Shown here: one piece after another, positions 46,690-58,865 of the stretch
Position numbering within the stretch: position 1 is the stretch's first letter
Layout: each line of letters opens with the position of its first letter
Source of the DNA: Akebia trifoliata
Lineage: Eukaryota > Streptophyta > Magnoliopsida > Ranunculales > Lardizabalaceae
Direction: 5' to 3'
Length of the DNA stretch: 64,000 bases
NCBI GenBank assembly: GCA_017979445.1
Contig: CM030705.1
Coordinates: 11,198,679 to 11,262,678 of the forward strand
Made by a program: the position numbers and the translations under genes
Notes under the pieces: model-generated
The model's database searches: none
What the model was told of the DNA's origin: nothing
What the model saw: only the letters and a program-made list of their open reading frames with translations

Positions 46690-49359
46690 AAATAATTAGA
46701 AAACTTAAATATTATAAATATGGAGTCAGGAAATCACCAATCTTTCTACAAAACATTGGGAAAAACTTCAGAAGAAAAAAAAATCTGGGGATATACGCTG
46801 TTTCTGACAAAAATCTGAAAGGCTTATCCTCTTCAAAAGAGTCAACAAAAATATCAAAAGATAATGTAGTTACATGAGATACTTGTGATAGACATCCAGA
46901 TAAGCGAGCCCTTTTCAATTTAGTGAAATATTATGAGAACTTGAGAGGAAGCCAGTATTAAAGATTTTGTAAATGGAGATTAAAAAATAACCATCTTTAC
47001 GGTATGCAACAGCAGAAAGCGATTTCAGAAGCAGTAAAAAAAATTGGGATAATCATCAAGTTATAAAATAGCTCAACAGCCAAATGGGTATTAAAAAAAC
47101 AAAACTCTTAAAGTGATCCTTTCCTAACACAAAAGAAATGAGATTTTGTATTACTAAGAAGTCGTAGACTAAACTATAACAGAGGAATGTGACCTATGAT
47201 AATAATAATAATAATTGAGATAGAGGGGACTGTCTGTCCTCTCTTTTTCTTTTCTTTTCTTTTTTTTCCCTTTTCCCCCTGAAGGCAAGGTAACAACTGG
47301 ATTGAAGATGAGAACATATAGAGAACAAAATTGAAATAGGCCTTTGGAAGTTCATAAATGAAAAGGAAGAAAACAGAATATCCAATACAAAAAATAAAAA
47401 TAAAAAGTATAGCAGGGAAAACTTGCACTAACAGAGATCACATCTAAGCAATCCCTTTCCCATTGACATCTGATGCATTTATATCCCAAATCCCAGTTAA
47501 ACTTTAGTGTAAGAGAACTGATTCTTAAAAGGAACATAAAAAAACTTAGGAAAGACAATCACATACACAAAATTAAATAACTGTGTTGCACACAAAGGGA
47601 TCAGAAAACTGTACTCACCACTCTTAATTTCAGATTTACTGGCATTTTTTGATACCCCAAGAACAGAATAGTAATCCTGTACAGGATAAGTTAGTACATG
47701 ACATTACTAGATGCAAAGATGTGGATGTCAGGGATCAGTGTGTGCATGGGCGTGGGTGGGTGTGTGTGCGTGTGCATGTGTGTGTGTGTGCGTGGACACC
47801 AAATATTGCTTACAGCATGTTCTTATAATGAAGCAAAAGGGAAGCCAAAATGTATATGCTCACACTGCTATCAGCTCTAACAATAAGCCGAGCTCCCCTG
47901 CGGCACTGTGGATTTAGGGATGATCCGATACTAAACAATGCATGCAAGGAGTCTTGAGAAAACAAGTTTGAACTTGTTGAAGCTAAACATCTCATCTTGC
48001 TTGAAACACTGCATACGGAATGATGATAAATATGAAAAGTTAATCTTAATTGCATAAATCTAGTATTCTGGACTTACATATCCAAAAAAATTCAACCATT
48101 CACAAGTGACAGAGAGAACAGAACGGAACAGTAAATGTGCACTGGAGAGTCTGGAAAACAAAACCAAGAGACAAGACGATGCCAACAGCGATTAATACTT
48201 TTCTAATTCAGAAAATTTTCCCGAATCAGTTTATAAGAAAATTTTCTAGTTATAGGTCTATAGTATGGACTTGTACCCAATGACATAAATGAAAATGTGC
48301 TCCCAAGAGAACATAGATTGGACATTACCATTAAATCTTGAAATATCATTGACAGAAAATGAACCAGGAATTAGGGCATCAACTGGTGCAGGTCAGACCC
48401 AAGATCCAACTGTTTCATACACATTTTGACATGTTTGGAACTTAGAATAAGGTCCTTTTTTCATAAGTATAAATTTATTAAACAAAAAGGGAGAAATGGG
48501 AAGCCAAGATGGCCACCCTACAAAGTGAAGAGGAAAACAAATGGGAAATAAAAGGGCAGCAAAAAAACAACAAAGATGTAATCAGTTGGCACATAATTCA
48601 TCCCATTTGAACATAAAATTCTCACAGAAGACCCATTTAAATTCATCAAAGATTTTAGTCTTCACAAAAATAAATCCTATTGAGGACAAGATAACTTCTT
48701 GCAATGAGTGCTCTTTCCATTGAAAATCTCTGCAATTCCATATTGACTAAGGCTGGACTTAAATCTATGGGATATCATCCAAGATCAGTCCTTGTATACA
48801 CTATGTAAACATGCATGACATGGAGATCCAAAATCTACAAGCGCTTCTACGTCAGATCTAAATCATGGAATATGGATCCTGGATGGAAAAGATTCCAAGT
48901 ACCCACCTCCCAGTGAAAATGCAGATTATATCCCTTCTCTTTCCTTTTTTCCTTTTCCCTCCTTTCCTTTTTTTGGGGGAGTGGGTTTAGTCAGTAAATG
49001 AAATTAAGTAAGGGGCAAAACCCCAAAAACAAAAATATAAGAGTACGACCAAGTGAGAGAGGATCTCACTGGCAACTTCTTCCCTATTTCCATTTCTCCC
49101 TCTATATGATAAACTTATTCCTCCACTGCTAGTCTTAAGGTGGTATTATATTTTTTTAGTACGAGCGATCGTTACACTCTTTAGTGTTACTTTTTGTTCA
49201 TGGAATTAAAATTGGAGAGTCAGAAGTATAAAACCATTGAGGCATCACTCACCCATTTTGGGACACCAGAATTTTGTTTGTGATGGAAGATCTTAACATA
49301 AACTGAGGCTGAACTCCCCACCGGGCTACCCATGTACTTCCACAAGATATAATCGCCAT
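42568..49359 (-). CDS. DJA6: Chloroplast DnaJ (Hsp40) chaperone, DJA5/DJA6-like
   Basis: Seven coding exons: 49253-49359, 47864-48008, 47619-47676, 46259-46301, 43687-43735, 43508-43588 and 42568-43422. All introns are GT-AG and all phases agree, giving 1,338 bp and 445 residues, close to the Arabidopsis homologue. Residues 1-84 form a plastid transit region starting [15 protein letters not shown]. The J domain starts at about 85 with [14 protein letters not shown] and holds HPD at 113-115, which stimulates Hsp70. A Gly/Phe/Met-rich linker follows, then four CxxCxGxG zinc motifs (about 228-290) and the C-terminal peptide-binding domains. It would act with stromal Hsp70; Arabidopsis DJA5/DJA6 have been linked to plastid iron-sulfur cluster assembly. 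A broken copy of its last exon lies at 25123-25422. The symbol is by homology. Confidence 0.93.
43736..46258 (-). other. Large intron of the DnaJ gene
   Basis: 2.5 kb, AT-rich, with a TTTTA tandem tract at 43967-44010. No inserted gene. 44150-44230 has a CCTCACCAAAATTGAG-type phrase like the palindromic MITE core, too short to call. Confidence 0.5.
46651..46687. repeat. (TA)n microsatellite in a DnaJ intron
   Basis: About 37 bases of TA after a poly-A run. No MITE is attached here, unlike the 9-13 kb TA tracts. Confidence 0.9.
47745..47791. repeat. (GT)n-rich microsatellite in a DnaJ intron
   Basis: Imperfect GT repeat with GC interruptions between exons 2 and 3. Confidence 0.85.
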
Positions 49360-49851
49360 CCAAAATTTTTTTGTAGATGAAAAGGGCTTATCCGGAAGTT
49401 GAGTCCTTAGTGGCCTCCTGCAAATTGAGTATTATAGATCAAAATATTAAGAACATAATAACCTCGAATAAAAAGAGGAAATAAATGTGGATAAAGACCA
49501 ATTTTTTCTTTTAAAATATAGGATCCACATCATTTAAATGACTTTTCAGTAAAAGATTGCTCCATTTAAAGCAATGTATTAAATTTTGGTTACAGTACCT
49601 ATCTCAGTCAACTTGGAAATGGAAATATTTCGATCAGCATGGAAATTAATATAGCTTTCATGGAAATAATGGAAATATGCGAATGATGAAAATTTTGTAT
49701 ACTTTCATTAAAACTATAGGAAATGATAAAACCAATATGAAATCATATACATAAATCATCAAAATAACAATTTCAAATTAACTAAATACCTTAAAATGTA
49801 AAACACTTATTAAAATGAACAAACTATTAAGTAATGCCTTCACACATTATT

Positions 49852-49961
49852 TTCTTTGGAGGTATAAGGGTGAAGTCCGAGTTTTGATCCCAGGTCCGTG
49901 GTACTATGACTCACATACTCTACCAACTTACTAAGTTCATACCTACTGTCACAAACCTACA
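49852..49961 (-). mobile_element. tRNA-derived SINE
   Basis: On the minus strand a tRNA-like head: TTAGTAAGTTGGTAGAG is an A-box region and GGGATCAAAACTC a B box matching GWTCRANNC. A short A-rich tail (AAAGAAA) ends it. Flanking 13-bp repeats TTCACACATTATT (49839-49851) and TTCACACTTTATT (49962-49974) agree at 12 of 13. Too decayed in the acceptor stem to be a tRNA gene. Confidence 0.7.
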
Positions 49962-51528
49962 TTCACACTTTATTATATTTTTTTTATTTTTTAAATATGT
50001 ATGAATAAATTACTAATTTATCCACATAATCAAAACAAGGAAGATTTTATGTGATTATTTATATTAAGTGCTAAGATGCTTAAAATACATCAGAATAAAG
50101 TAATATCCAAATACCTAAGTATCATACTTCATTTCTATTCATAGATGAACATTACTTGTGAGTTACAAGTCCTTTTCTACAAACCATTTATTTGTATCAT
50201 TTTTATAAATTTTATGAATAGTATTAAAAATAACTTTCAAAAAGTATATTTTTTGTCAAAATTTACAACTGATCAAATATTTCCACAACAATCTTCCATT
50301 TCTATTTTCTATATCCTGGAATTTGGTTATTCCAAGTTGAAATTTGTTGTTCAGCTGAAATATTTTGTTAAATGAAGAGTAGTTTCCACGGATATATGTA
50401 CAAAAAGAAATGGTCAATTGAATTTAGTGTCGATATTTGTGGAAACAAAAATATTTTAATATATTTTGTGTCAATATGTCAAAATTTAATAAATAATTTT
50501 GATAGTTAGAAACAATTAAACAAATATTATAACACATTTGATAAAACAAAACAAGGCATGTAAGATGTTGAATTGGTGATTGTTTCGTACAAGTCAATCA
50601 AAGATAATGGATATTTAATCAACAAACAGCTATAAATATTTGAAACCAATATACCATCACAAGTATGATCAGCCAAAGATGATGGCATGTGCCCTAAGCT
50701 GGCGCCTAGGCAAGAGAAAAGATTCACATTCAAATAATTCTTTGTTTTAAATAAGAGAACAGCGAATATTACATAAAAAGTCATTGTTCGCATTCCCTTT
50801 ACTAGTTTATTAGCAAAACTTCTCGGTCTGAAATATACAAATATGATTGGCGAGACCACTCACAGGAACCAAATGTTAATTAGGTCAACCCTAAAAAGTG
50901 GACTTCATGGATTCGGCAATGTATCTTAAATGATGTAAAGTTAGACAAATTGTAAGACAATTACATGCTTTTTAATTAGTATTATAGCAAAACATTGTAT
51001 GACGTCGAAAAAATGAATTTTGTCAAAGCCAGACCTTATTTTGTGTTGAGAGGTCATTTTAGTAGATTGTGGGGGCAAATTTATTAGGAAGTATTCTATT
51101 CACAATTGTCCACTTAGCTTAGAATTCCATATTTTGGAGAATGATTTTTTTTTTTTTTAAATGATCCAAAAATGTGTATTAACATGCTAACCTAGATCAG
51201 TATGCATTCAAATTTCTTATCAAAATTTTCTCCTTCGCTTTATAATCAATAGTGAAACTTGTAGAAAATAATAATCTTTCAAAAGTTATTGCAAATACAG
51301 ATAGGGCCTGCAAATGGCAACTAAAGATTCCCTTTGTATAAATAACTGTATCTAAGCCCATTTCGTCTCAAATCCAACTTTAATCCCAATTTTTCTCTTC
51401 CACTATGCTAATTTTTTTGAAATAAAATATAGAATGAACTTTTTTGACAAATACCCAAAGGGATAAACAAGACTAATGATTAGAAAATATAGTTAAAAAT
51501 AAAACATGGTTACGATAACAATTTTAAT

Positions 51529-51803
51529 GAATTAATTTTTTGTTATTATACAAGCTATTCTTTCTAAGGAGCTTATGTTCTCTTGGAGCAAACTTTATAA
51601 GGAATTTAAGGGGGTCTTCTTTGAAGATTTCGTCGTGAGATGGGATAGGGTTTGCTCTTTGTCGAGAGAGTAATTTGTAGTTTGTATTTTGATTGTTGTT
51701 TGCTTTTCTTTTGTCTTGTTTCTTTTCTGTATTGGGTTGGTCCCCTCCACCCCCCTCGTTTTCTTCTTTCAATAAATTTATCTTTACCGATCAAAAAAAA
51801 AAA
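51529..51803 (+). mobile_element. 5'-truncated LINE tail
   Basis: Ends TTTATCTTTACCGATCAAAA plus poly-A, a phrase usual at plant L1 3' ends, preceded by a T/G-rich 3' UTR with AATAAA. Flanked by AATTTTAAT (51520-51528 and 51804-51812). About 275 bp, no coding part. Confidence 0.65.
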
Positions 51804-52758
51804 AATTTTAATTGAGTATAGGAATAAGCAAAGAAAGAATTTAAGAGGAAAATGCACAAAGGTGAAAATCAAAATCCCTCACACCCACGAGGGAGGAAAT
51901 GAAAATGTGGCTAAAATATCTACTATTATTGGGTATTAAGTGGCCAGGATGTCTTATTCAACAAATAAACAAATATGATTCAGAGGAAATGAAAATGATG
52001 GGGATCGACGCCCGAGCTTTCTGAAAAATAACAAAATTAAAATAAATAACTGAAAAATTAAAATTAATACAACAACTTCAAGGGGGCATCAAACAAATCA
52101 AAACCACCTGATAAAAAATTATCCTTCCTTACTGTCTCCCTGAATCATCTCTTATTTGTGATAAATTTTCTAAATAAGTTTTCTGTCTGTTAGATTCTAA
52201 GTAAGTCTGCCTTCTAATAATGGATCCTTAACACCCAAATTAACCAAATTTGTCTCTCTGACTCAATCTATACCCTTTTAGACTATAATCCCATCCTCTT
52301 TAATAGCTTTTTCACAGATTACATTAGATGTTCTCCTCTGCTCATCTGTTATAGAATCAAATGAGTTTACAATTAGGGTTTAACAATTAAATGTAAAATA
52401 ACACTAAATAAGTGGAGAAAATAGAATATAGTGAGCATCAAGACTCGTACTTGATCTTCTTTCTAGTGAGAATTTTAGGGTTTTTGTAAGAACCCTCTGT
52501 GAGTAATTGATTCTGCTTAACTTTGAGAGATAAATTGAAATGGACGACGAACCTGCTTCTTGTGCCTTCTGTTCTTCTTCTCTCCCAACTCTCTCTTTCT
52601 CTCTTTAATGTCCTTCTGTCTGTGGTTTCTAGGCAGTGTTGTTGTAGGCTTGTATCAGAAGAAACGCTCTCGGCCTTTGTCTCAAGGGCGATACGATGCT
52701 TCCAGAGACTGAAGTGAGGAGTATTTAGTCATTAGAATGTCCATAAGAGTGATGTTAC

Positions 52759-52792
52759 GTCCCGGTACACGTGATATTGTGTCCCGGTACAC
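52759..52792. promoter_or_regulatory. Duplicated GTCCCGGTACAC motif with a G-box
   Basis: GTCCCGGTACAC occurs at 52759-52770 and again at 52781-52792. The first copy overlaps CACGTG (52768-52773), the G-box bound by bZIP and bHLH factors. It lies just upstream of the inferred DnaJ transcription start. Role inferred. Confidence 0.4.
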
Positions 52793-52814
52793 TCCGTATG
52801 TATCACTTTATCAC

Positions 52815-53244
52815 TAGGGTGGCAATGGGTCGGATAATATCCGCTTATCCGACTCGTCTTATTCGGGTATGGATTTTTATCCGATTAAGTTGGGTAAATT
52901 TATCCAAACATTTTTAGGGTTGGATATGGATATGTGTCCTATCCAATCCAAATATCTGTTTATCCAAGTTTAGTATGATAAATTTATAATAAAATATATG
53001 TATAACCCAAAATTAAGAATTTTTAATCATCTTCACAATTGGGTATATATATCCGACTTGGATATTTGCTTAAACTTTGGGTAAGAGTCGGATATGGATA
53101 TCATTTAAAAAAGTGGATAAATAGCCGTTTATGGATATTCTTAAAATAAGTGGGTAAAAATTAAATATGAATAACCGAATATAGAATTGGATAAGGATAT
53201 GGAAATTGTTTCATTTGACCCATACCGACCCATTGTCAGCCCTA
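52815..53244. mobile_element. hAT-like (TAGGGTGGCAATGGG) MITE
   Basis: 430 bp, ends TAGGGTGGCAATGGGTCGG and CCGACCCATTGTCAGCCCTA. Flanks TTTATCAC (52807-52814) and CATATCAC (53245-53252) agree at 6 of 8. Interior rich in GGATAT/ATATCC. Ends resemble nDart-type hAT elements. Confidence 0.65.
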
Positions 53245-54518
53245 CATATCACCAATTGATTCATGCTTACTTTTGTGGGGAATGGATTAGAATGGGGTGG
53301 ATTTGGTACTGATCCAATAAGGATTGGATTGGACGGAACTGTTCTGATAAGTTTCGAATCGGAGCTATATAAACTCAGGTTTTAACGAATCTCGATTTGA
53401 TGGACTATTGGTGGGCCAAACTAATTTGTTTGGTTGCAGGGCCCAATACTTAATATGTGGAACATTTAGACTTATTTTGGAGCATGGAATTTATCTGCAA
53501 CAATCCAAACCCAACCCACATAAAGCCCGTCTCAATCAATGGGCCATAATTAAAATGTATAGGTTCAAATATGACGAATTTTCGATAATTTAGATAATTG
53601 CAAGATCTCTTTAAATTTTAATGCCTTCAATTACAAAATCATAATAGTTTTTTTGGGTAATTGTAATATGTTCTTTAACGTATAATTCATTTGAAAACTA
53701 ATTGAAAATGACCTAAAAGTCATCATTTTCAACTTCTTTCAAAAAATACTTTTCTTTTCTTTTCAAAAATCCATTGTTTTCAATCTTTAGGACAAGTATT
53801 TTTACTCTCATTTTCAATCTCAAGATGTGTAATCGAGTAATTGTTTTCCCACAAGATCAATTTTCAATAACAATACTATTATTCAAATGAGATTTTGGTT
53901 TCTGAAAACCAGTTTCTATAATTTAATTTTGGCAATTCATAATCAAAATCAATAATTGGGTTTTACAATCCAAACCTCTCCTTAGAGTAGAAGACAGATT
54001 TTTTGCATGGAAAAGGAATTTCTTCAATGGGTTGGAGTCGATGGATTGAAAATGAAGTTTAAGAGATTGACGACGATGATTATTTAGGGGAAAAATCAAG
54101 GATTTTCTTCAAGAGATTGAAACAAATGAATTAAAGATTAAGTGGATTAGGTTGAAGAGTTTGAAGACGATAGATTCTTAGGAGAAAAATCAAGGTTTGT
54201 GGAAATACAGTTTTCAACCCAACTCAATGTTTTTGGCATGTCTCACTTGAGTTTTTGAGTTCATTCACTAAGTTGGCTCCAATGTGTTTTATGATCGAGT
54301 CACCTTCAAATCCACTCCAATTATATATGATTGCAAGGTACCCTTTAGGTGCTAGTGAAAATTAAGGATACCTAGAGTTGTATTTTCAATTTGATGGGTT
54401 TTTCAATCTTGCATGAGAGGCTAACATAAAATAACTAAAATTCCCTTATCTTCAACTTACAATAAAAATCCTAATTGTTTCCATAAATGTTTTTAAATGA
54501 CCCCATGATTTTTATTTG
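53245..54518. other. Intergenic, old repeat DNA
   Basis: 53690-54400 shares phrases (TCATTTTCAACTTC, AAAAATCAAGGATTTTCTTC) with the 38980-39710 foldback and is probably a decayed relative. No gene seen. Confidence 0.4.
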
Positions 54519-55088
54519 AAAAAATTACTTAAAGGACCCTTGAGGATGGGTTTATTTCTAAATGGTCCCTAAGTTTTTAGTGGTTGTTTGATAGGACATT
54601 TAGTAAACATTTTTTTAAAATGGCCCCCTAGACCTCATCTCTCACATTTTTCACGATTGAATACTCTAATTATTCAAACTCATCATTTTCATATAAAAAT
54701 TGAATTTTTGACATCTTAATCAAGTTTCGAAGACTCTATTCCATTAAAAATGATTTAAGAAAGAAAAAACCATTTTCAAGTTTTTTTTTTTTTTAAATAT
54801 TTTGAAAATGCATGTAATAAAGTAGGAAAATAGGTGGGTTTTACCAGTGTTGAGTTCGTCATTTTTTATTTAAAAAGTGGTGAACTTGACAATAATTAAA
54901 AATTTGTCAAGTTCAATAGAAATAAAAAGTGGTGAAGTCGACAGTAAATAAAAAAGTAGTGAGTTCGTCAATAACGAGAGACCATTAAGAAAGAAAAAAT
55001 TTACCAAATGTCCTATCAAGCTAGTGCACAAAACTTAGGGACTATTTACAGAGAACCCCTCCTATGAGAGTCATTTAAGTAATTTCTC
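54519..55088. mobile_element. Foldback element with internal minisatellite, short copy 3
   Basis: About 570 bp, ends GAAAAAATTACTTAAAGGAC and GTCATTTAAGTAATTTCTC; arms share GGTCCCTAAGTTTT / AAAACTTAGGGAC with the 22.5 and 40.3 kb copies. The internal repeats read GTGGTGAACTTGACAATAA. Confidence 0.65.
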
Positions 55089-55536
55089 ATTTTTATTTTA
55101 AAAAATCCATCAGTTTTTAGCATCCCTATCTTGATGTTTGGGGTAAATTTTTTTTTAACATTAGAAAAAAACACAACGAGTCTATGGGGGTTGGGAGAGC
55201 TAGGGTTTTTGTCAAAGATTGAAGACGTGGGGTATTTCAATCATTTTACCTTTTGTGTGATTTTATAACACGACGACGAGTCAGTTCAGATCTCGGACGA
55301 CTTAAATGTGATGAACGATTCATCTCATTAGTAACTCGAGGAAAAGCATTCATGGTTCCGTAAACACCTCCACGTCAGGGCAGTGTGAAGCGCAGTGACT
55401 AGCGCAGTCAGTCACTCACTCACTCCAGCATAAACTTAAAACTATGCTCTAGACAGTAGACACTAAACCGTGCGCAGCTTCCTTGTATGTTGTATCTCTC
55501 TCTCATCACCAGAAACCCTAATTCATCTTCGCCTGA
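55089..55536. other. Upstream region of the 55.5-kb gene with a repeat arm
   Basis: 55325-55436 is one arm of the 25429-25768 foldback family (GAAAAGCATTCATGGTTC ... TCACTCCAGC). It ends about 100 bases before the ATG, so it may be part of the promoter or leader. No TATA box assigned. Confidence 0.5.
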
Positions 55537-56304
55537 ATGATGATTCGAAGCTCGAATCTTTCGAGACTAAAACCTTTGATTTCATCTCTACAAACCCTAA
55601 ATCACCAATTTCTGCAACGATGTTCAGTTAGTGGAACGGCGAAAGGCAAAGGGAAGATCAAAGCAGGGCAACAATTAAAGCGATCAATAATCCCTAAAAA
55701 GAAAGGCTCGACACCTCCTTCAGGAGGCGGTGGAGGAGGTCGAAAGAACGAATCGATGGATCGCCTCAACAAGACGATTGATTCATGTTTGAATGCTCCA
55801 ACACCGATCCGATACATGAAACCGAAACGAAGAGAACGAGAAGCCGAGCGAGAAAAGTTAGGGCTTATAAGCAAAGATCGACAACGAGAGATCGATGAAA
55901 TGAAGGCGAAGGCGAAGAAGAAATCGGGGCAAAACGAAGAGGAATCTCCTGCAATTATGGGAACTCCAGGGTTAGATTTGATCTCTTTAGGTTTGGTTGA
56001 TGCGAAAGAGATTCCGAAGTATGAATTAACAGTCGAAGATGGTCGAAGGCTCGCGAAAGAGTACAGTAGGGTTTTGATGAGGAAGCATCGGGCGAGACAG
56101 GCGGCGGAATCGACTTTGTTGCAGTTGAAGAAAGAAGCTATTGAAGCACTTCCAGAGGATTTGAAGGCAGCAGCATTGGTTCCAGATTTGACTCCGTTCC
56201 CAAAAAATCGGTTTATGGCGACATTAACGCCACCTATTGAGGGTTACATTGAGAAGGTCAACGAAGCAGCAAAGAAGAGTATGGGGAAACAGAAGCTTAG
56301 ATGA
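55537..56304 (+). CDS. Mitochondrion-targeted basic protein, possible ribosomal protein mL40
   Basis: Intronless, 255 residues from ATGATG to TGA. The first about 35 residues (MMIRSSNLSRLKPLISSLQT) are rich in Arg, Ser and Leu with almost no acid, as in a mitochondrial presequence. Then come a Gly-rich stretch (about 63-69), a very basic helical part (KPKRREREAEREKLG), and a conserved-looking C-terminal half with long charged helices (RKHRARQAAESTLL, EALPEDLKAAALVPDL) and TPPIEGY. No catalytic motif. Size, charge and layout suit a mitochondrial ribosomal protein; my best guess is the mL40 (MRP-L28) family of the large subunit, from memory of plant homologues and not certain. Frame and start look sound; the second Met may also be used. 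Confidence 0.8.
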   Translation: MMIRSSNLSRLKPLISSLQTLNHQFLQRCSVSGTAKGKGKIKAGQQLKRSIIPKKKGSTPPSGGGGGGRKNESMDRLNKTIDSCLNAPTPIRYMKPKRREREAEREKLGLISKDRQREIDEMKAKAKKKSGQNEEESPAIMGTPGLDLISLGLVDAKEIPKYELTVEDGRRLAKEYSRVLMRKHRARQAAESTLLQLKKEAIEALPEDLKAAALVPDLTPFPKNRFMATLTPPIEGYIEKVNEAAKKSMGKQKLR

Positions 56305-58865
56305 TTATCAGAGGTCAGTTGGCTTTGTTGCCTCTTTTTTCCATATTTTTTTTTTAGTTGATTTAGTTTCAGTATTTTAGATAGATGAGCTTAAGAGGTT
56401 CTTTGAATGGAAAAAATTGATCTTTTTTGTGTTGAAATGAGAGGAAAGAAACTCCTTTTTTTTTAATAAATAAAAGGATTATTTGTTTTCTTTCAATGTT
56501 TTGGATAGTTGATCTTGTTTGAGTTAAAATGAGTATTTTTGTATGGATGACTCTGCATTCATTGTCACAGAACTTTCCACCAATGTATGGGTTCATGTTA
56601 CCCAAATCCAGAAAATGACCTTACCTTGAATTAGATTGCAAAACCCCATTCATATTTAACATAATAACAGCTAAACTATTAATTTTAATGAGAGAAAAAA
56701 CTAGAGTACAAAAGATCATCCTTATATGTTGAGGTGAGCTCTACAAAGAGAAGAAAAAAAGGAGCAATAAAAGATCTTGCCCTCTTTATTGGTTTTATTG
56801 GATCCGATACATGTTGGCAGAAGAGGATATAATAACTACCCATTGCAGTTCAGTACAATGAGGGGTTTACTCAGAGTTTACCAATATGACAGTATTAGGA
56901 AAGAAGAGACTCTGTGTTGGTTGTTTTTATACCAGGCGTGTTGGTTAGAAGTTTGATCCCGTTCTGTGGTGTTAGAACCATGCCTTGATTGGTTCTGTGA
57001 TCCTAACAGGTTGTCTTCGGTGAACTTTTTTGTTCCATTTCGTGTTTGGTGTTCCCTTTGCTGCTGCTGCCATTAAATCTAATATCTATTGTTCTATTTA
57101 TCTGGCAGTAACTTTTTCGACGTCCAAGTCACACCTATGTTACTTGGTTTGTTGGTTTGCACGGTTCAAATTCGGGTCGTGGTTCGCCACTCTTGAACGA
57201 ACCCGGTTCGTAGAGGTTGTTCGTGACAGGATTTTATAGAAGAAGACTCAATTCAAGGGGGCATTTCATCAGTTAAAAAACATAGGGGTATCTTTAGTAA
57301 TGACCAAATGTTGGGATTTCTAAAATTAGGGTTATGCCTAGTATTGACCAAAACATGGGGGCATCTATGAAATTCATGAAAATAAGGGGGTTTGTTAGGT
57401 TCACTGTTTGTGACGAACCCATTATGAACCGAACTTCAAACTGGTTCGGTTTGTGCCAGTTTGCAGTCCGCTACAATATTAGCGAACCTGGTAACATAGA
57501 ATCACCATCAGTAGTAGTGCGGATATAACACTTAGTTGATAGTTGGCTGTACTATGTTTCTCTGAAACTTCGTATAATACACCTGTTAATCATGCATAGG
57601 GATCAGTAAGGATGCTAGAGAAAACAGAAATGTTCGTGCTATAGCCTCTCGATATTGACCATTTTTTTCCCTTCTGGTTTTGGAAATTATTTATGTCTCT
57701 TGTTGAGAAAAAGTGAAATGGTTCAGATGCCACACATTTTTAATTTAAGAAATAAAGATGTTGGCGCATTGTTTATATCAATTGAATAGTCTAGGAGTGT
57801 GTTAAAAAACACAATTTACTGATCTAGAGTGGATTTAACTTTGCTAAGAAGACTCTTGTCATTGACATATTCTTTTTTCTGTTAACACTGAAACTACAGA
57901 TCTCTGTAGATGTTTTCTTGCTAACAGTTTAATGGTTAGTTGTACAGCACCTACGCATGTACTTATAACCTTCTTTGATTCCTATATTGACCACTTCTCT
58001 TGATATGAGCATGATTTTTTATTCTTCTTTGTCAATACTGGTTGTAATTTCAATTCTCTAGAACCTATGTTTTGTTAATGACTCAAAAGCTCCCATTTAC
58101 AAATTTGTGAAAATTCAAAATTGGGAATTTAAAATTTTCTAATCTCTTCTACCAAAGATTCCATTTTGAATTCTTCTATATTTTTTATGTCTATTCTTTG
58201 TGGCACCGAAGAATTCTTTCTCTACAGTTTTATTTGTTTGGATATATTTTGGTCCGACTAGTAATGGTGGATTTGGTAGCTTAAATCCTCCACTAGTTGT
58301 TGGGTTTTCTTTTTGTTCTCTTTTGGGAACAACTATACTTTTGCTGATATCTTCAGCAATCTATTGAGTATCAATATTTGTCTTGTCTTTTCCAAGACTT
58401 CTCATTTATGCCTTTTAAAGTCTGTTCCGTTCTTCTGTTTTTTTATATAGATTTCTCTATTTCTATTAATCTGAAAATTTGATCAATAAAAAAAATAGTG
58501 TGGAAATTTCCCAATTTCCTTATGCACATGACTTGTGGCATTGTCATATGCATTTTCTGCTGTAGCTTTATATTCTCCAATAGCTTCAGCATCAATAAGT
58601 GTTATCCTATTTTTTACTCTCTCTCCAAACCTCATAGGCTCTTGCTCATCCTTAATATAATAGGTTTGAGTTCTTCTTGAACCTGAGCAATGGTTGTAAC
58701 TAGTTGTTCAGTTATACAATGGTACACAGTTGATTAAGGATGGCTTAATGAATGGTGTAAATTGAATTAGGCTCATTGGGATTGGAAATGCACTTCAGAA
58801 ACACTAGGACATCGTGGAATGTAGGCAAAGGGTGTTCAACTGCCTCTTGAGAAGGTGGGGGAACT
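56305..58865. other. 3' flank and intergenic DNA
   Basis: 56305 to about 56500 is likely the 3' UTR of the upstream gene. 57110-57500 has GGTTCG/CGAACC-rich inverted phrases (GGTTTGCACGGTTC.., ..GAACCGAACTTC) and ATAGGGGTATCT arms related to the 38980 foldback, so old DNA-element debris. 57540-58860 is T-rich with short frames that match nothing. Confidence 0.4.

Larger units (their letters stand above)
49360..52700 (-). other. Probable 5' UTR of the DnaJ gene with a 3-kb leader intron
   Basis: The coding start exon has a good acceptor at TTTGCAG|GAGG, so it extends to 49417, leaving 58 untranslated bases. A matching untranslated exon probably ends at 52451 (AGATCAA|GTACGAG) and begins near 52700. 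The leader intron would be 49418-52450. It contains a SINE and a LINE tail. Inferred from splice signals only. Confidence 0.5.

Noticed and set aside
49852..49961. A tRNA gene on the minus strand
   Set aside because: Only the A- and B-box regions are tRNA-like; the acceptor and anticodon stems do not pair, and it has target duplications and a tail. Called a SINE.
51606..51872. Opposite-strand frames across the LINE tail
   Set aside because: They arise from the T-rich 3' UTR and poly-A tail of the LINE fragment.
52523..52717. Plus-strand 64-residue frame near the DnaJ 5' end
   Set aside because: Falls in the probable untranslated exon on the other strand; sequence is CT-rich leader type.
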